Source of the DNA: Streptomyces sp. BK340
GTDB lineage: Bacteria > Actinomycetota > Actinomycetes > Streptomycetales > Streptomycetaceae
NCBI RefSeq assembly: GCF_007827595.1
Contig: NZ_VISR01000011.1
Coordinates: forward strand, 199,029 to 263,028
Reading direction: 5' to 3'
Length of the DNA: 64,000 bases
The position numbers and the translations under genes were made by a program. Each line of letters opens with the position of its first letter. Within the stretch, counting starts at the first letter, position 1. The notes under the pieces were generated by a model. That model did no database searches. It was not told where the DNA came from and saw nothing but the letters and a program-made list of their open reading frames with translations. Positions 61,561 through 64,000 of the stretch are shown in pieces.

Positions 61561-62545
61561 CCCGGACCAGCATCACGCGCGCCGAGTTCTTATCCCTCGG
61601 GGATACGGCTCCGCACGCGGTGCAGGCATACGTTCTCTCCGACAGAGGTAGTGCGTGCTTGGTTCTCGCTCCGCACTGCGCACAGTCCATCGTCGTGTGC
61701 GCTGGATGCACGAGGCGCACCTCGCGCCCGTGCTTGCGGCCCATCTCGATCAGGGCCTTCTTGGTCGCACCGATGGCGGCGTCGGCGGCCTTGCGCGCCA
61801 TGGTCGACTTCGCGAGGAACTTCGGACGGAAGTCCTCCACCGCGATCCGGTCGTGGTCGCGGACAACCTTCTTCGCCCACTTGCGGGCAGTGTCCTCACG
61901 CTGCCGGGCGACCTTCTTGTGCAGCTTCGCTGTCTTCCGTTTTGCCTCGCGGTAGCCCTTCGAGGCTGCGCGGCCCTTCGCCGGTCGGCGACGGGCCATT
62001 ATCCGCTGATAGTGGGCGAGTTTCTGGGCGGCTGTCCTGCCGTGCTGCGGGTGGGGAAGGTCGTGGTCGCTGTTCGTGGTGGTCGCGGTCTCACGCACAC
62101 CCCAGTCGATCCCGATCACGCGGCCGGTCTCCGGAAGGTGTGCGGTGGTCGTGGCGACGACAAAGCTCGCGTACCAGTGGCCGATACTGTCGCGGTACAC
62201 GCGCACAGTCGAAGGAGGCGTGGGCAGCTCGCGGGACCAGACGACGGTCAGCACGATGCCGCCCGCCAGGTGCAGGCGCCCGTCTTTGAGACGGAACCCG
62301 CGCTGGGTGTAGTTCAAGCTGGGGTCGGTTTCGCGCTTCTTCTTCCAGCGGGGCATTCCGGCCCGCTGCCGCTGAGGGAGCCGAGCCTTGATGTCCTTCA
62401 CCGCCTTCGCCCGCGATTTGGCGAAGTCGCGTATGACCTGTTGCTGCGGCACGCTCGCGCCCTGTGCGAGCCACGGCGTCACCCGGCGGGCCTCGGTCAG
62501 CATCTTGTCGAGCTGCGCTGGACCGCACGTCGTCTTCTCGCCGGT
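61493..62545 (-). pseudogene. TnpB RNA-guided nuclease (IS200/IS605 type), 5' truncated
   Basis: The continuous frame covers MLTEARRVTPWLAQGASVPQ QQVIRDF, RAGMPRWKKKRETDPSLNYT, RVIGIDWGVRETATT (RuvC Asp), RDHDRIAVEDFRPKFLAKST (Glu), and a zinc finger CAQCGAR...CTACGAVSPRDKNSA with the final catalytic Asp. The catalytic core is complete. The first ~40-50 residues of a standard TnpB are missing: upstream of about 62545 the DNA is an IS701 fragment. No left end or TAM is visible. If translated from an internal start it may be inactive. Confidence 0.85.
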
Positions 62546-62796
62546 CACCAGACGGCCCGGGACAGCAGATGCTGCATGCCGTGCGGGCTGGCCTCCCCGG
62601 CCCACTCCGCGATCGTCCAGCAGTTTTTGCGCGGCAGGTCCGACAGCAGGCCGAGCACCAGCCGCCCGGCTCGCCAGCGGGGTTCGTACCGGGCGAACCG
62701 GCCCGCGATACGGCCCATCGCCGTATCGAACGCCTCCCGCCACCGGGCAGGGTCTATGCCGTGACCTGCGGCCATCGCCTCATCGTCAGTACACAC
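62545..62796 (-). pseudogene. IS701-family transposase, N-terminal fragment
   Basis: The frame from 62796 reads FDTAMGRIAGRFARYEPRWR, AGRLVLGLLSDLPRKNCWTI and AEWAGEASPHGMQHLLSRAVW, ending TGA. This is the conserved start of IS701 transposases (RFxRxExRxRxxxYxxGLLxPxxRKNxWxLAExAGxxTPxGMQxLL). The remaining ~330 residues are gone; the TnpB sequence begins at the break. Two IS relics are thus fused. Confidence 0.85.
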
Positions 62797-62861
62797 AGCT
62801 CACGATGATCAACGGTGGCCGCACTCGTCCACTCACCGGACCCGGCCAGCTCCATCACGCA

Positions 62862-63794
62862 CTACGAGCCTTCGGTGAGCAACTCCGCCAGGCGGTCAGC
62901 GAATTCGGTGAGCCAGTCCAGTCGTGGTCCGCTGCGGGCGATACGAAATCCGTGGCGGCGGCCCCAGAACGCAGCCTGGACGGCATGGAACTGGGCCCAC
63001 CGCTGGACGCGTTCACGGTCGAGTTCCGCGGCCTCGGCGAAGACGTCCAAGACGCGGTGGACAGCCTTGCGCAGGTCATCCGCTTCGAGGAGCGTCAGCG
63101 CGCGGGACTTCAGTAGTGTGCCGCCGTCGTAGGCAGGATCTCCCACGTACCCCTTGGGGTCGACAGCTAGCCACGGCTCTCGGCCGGCACGCAGGATGTT
63201 CCGGGCATGGAGGTCGCCGTGGATGAGGGTGTCCGGCTGGGCCCGACCCAGGTCCCGAACGGTCGCCACGGCGGCATCCAGCACCTGACGCGGCAGGGCA
63301 TGCGTCAGCTCCTTGGCGTCCTCGCGCAGCTGTTCCTCCCAGGGGTCGGCCTGCTCACGCAGCCGGGGCAGGCAGGGCGGAGCGGGGATGGCCAGGCGGC
63401 GATTGAGCCGCCCGGCGACCGTCACCACCTCGTCGCCGTCCTCGACCTCCGCCAGGGTCGACGGCTGAACCCGCTCCAGCAGCATCGCGAACCGCTCGTC
63501 GTCGCGCTCATGCAGCAGGACGGCGCCGCACCCGCCCCACGCAACGAACGCATCCGGCTCATGGACGTTGCCAGGATGCGGAAACGACACCTTCAGCACG
63601 GCGCTCTCCCCAGCCCGCCGCTGTACCGGAACGATGACGCCGACACCCCCGTGCATGACCTCGCCATCCGGCACGCACCCCCAGCGCCCCAGCAACTCCT
63701 CCACGATCCCGGGCAGCTCGGCGAGCCATGCCGCCCCGGCCTCCCCCTCGCGATCGACAGTGCTCTGCGCGAACTCCTCTGGCATCGCGATCAT
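62862..63794 (-). CDS. Aminoglycoside/hydroxyurea phosphotransferase-like kinase
   Basis: 310 residues from ATG. The N-terminal part lacks the glycine-rich loop but has GGVGVIVPVQRRAGESAVLK VSF and a Val/Leu-rich core. The catalytic segment is PDTLIHGDLHARNILRAGRE PWLAVDPKGYVGDPAYDGGT (Brenner HGDLHxxNIL and the AxDPKGYxGDPxxD motif). These match the APH(6)/hydroxyurea-kinase group that phosphorylates streptomycin-like drugs and other small molecules. Substrate unknown. Intact, with a following C-terminal helical part (WAQFHAVQAAFWGRRHGFRI). Confidence 0.9.
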   Translation of the reverse strand: MIAMPEEFAQSTVDREGEAGAAWLAELPGIVEELLGRWGCVPDGEVMHGGVGVIVPVQRRAGESAVLKVSFPHPGNVHEPDAFVAWGGCGAVLLHERDDERFAMLLERVQPSTLAEVEDGDEVVTVAGRLNRRLAIPAPPCLPRLREQADPWEEQLREDAKELTHALPRQVLDAAVATVRDLGRAQPDTLIHGDLHARNILRAGREPWLAVDPKGYVGDPAYDGGTLLKSRALTLLEADDLRKAVHRVLDVFAEAAELDRERVQRWAQFHAVQAAFWGRRHGFRIARSGPRLDWLTEFADRLAELLTEGS

Positions 63795-64000
63795 CCCGGC
63801 ACCCTACGCGCCAGCCCGCCGCAGCCACCAAGCCCAAGCCGACCGCTGCCGCCGCCCGGCAGACCGCGCACTACGAAGATCGCGATCTACAGCTGGAGTA
63901 CTAGGTACTGACCTTCAAAGCGTGGTGTCGTAGGGGCTGACGTCTCGTGATCGCTGCGGTATGCCGACCGCATGAGGTATGCACAAGGGGGCGGGCTGAC
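63795..64000. other. Window end, upstream of the phosphotransferase gene
   Basis: About 200 bp; contains the probable promoter of the minus-strand kinase gene. No gene is supported. Confidence 0.45.

Overview
The window is high-GC actinobacterial DNA. GTG starts, GGAGG ribosome sites, Tat/Sec-type secreted proteins, DUF4259/DUF6207-type proteins and SigE-like sigma factors all point to Streptomyces. Gene content suggests an accessory replicon such as a large (linear) plasmid, or a chromosome arm: extra copies of housekeeping-like genes (dnaE, dnaE2, lexA, Ku, ligase, tRNA-Trp), many IS remnants, a toxin-antitoxin pair, secreted nucleases, and many frameshifted or truncated genes. I see no replication origin or telomere, so plasmid status is inference.

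Layout. 1-2.57 kb: the end of a type I-E CRISPR-cas operon (cas1 3' end, cas2) and a 34-repeat array with an exact 61-bp period. 3.1-7.1 kb: an intact DnaE1-type replicative polymerase with a coupled small Cys-rich protein. 7.2-9.0 kb: a gene graveyard (Ser/Thr kinase, DUF998-like membrane protein, epimerase, integrase and secreted-protein fragments). 9.3-20.4 kb: secreted proteins including three secreted or surface nucleases, a CopG/Fic-like toxin-antitoxin module with a perfect palindromic operator, and a HEAT-repeat gene bracketed by clustered TGACAAC motifs. 20.5-24.5 kb: sigma-factor modules and two paralogous membrane proteins. 24.6-29.9 kb: a tight five-gene operon (two ATP-grasp ligases, Asp/Asn-hydroxylase-like oxygenase, amidinotransferase, methyltransferase) that looks like a guanidino-peptide or amino-acid-conjugate pathway, with damage at its first and last genes. 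29.9-33.5 kb: a LexA paralogue, a kinase operon and a tRNA-Trp.

33.5-51.2 kb is the most striking part. A minus-strand dnaE2-Y-family polymerase operon is split by a ~10.57-kb element (36857-47431). Its 5' part lies at 47.4-47.6 kb and its central part at 36.3-36.9 kb. The element carries a Tn554-like set of three genes (two tyrosine recombinases and a small third protein) at one end. Its cargo is a sigma factor, two secreted proteins and an HTH-STAND-WD40 ATPase. Both junctions share GCTTCC, and joining at that core restores the polymerase reading frame exactly. An IS256-family element sits at the other end of the broken polymerase gene.

51.3-64 kb: a SUKH-like protein, a broken coiled-coil gene, a Ku plus ATP-dependent ligase end-joining pair, hypothetical genes, an IS110 element, a TnpB element joined to an IS701 fragment and inserted into another gene, and an antibiotic phosphotransferase-like gene.

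The recurring functional themes are DNA replication and repair (DnaE1, DnaE2, Y-polymerase, LexA, Ku/ligase), genome defence (CRISPR, toxin-antitoxin, STAND-WD40, AbiJ-like nuclease) and mobile elements.
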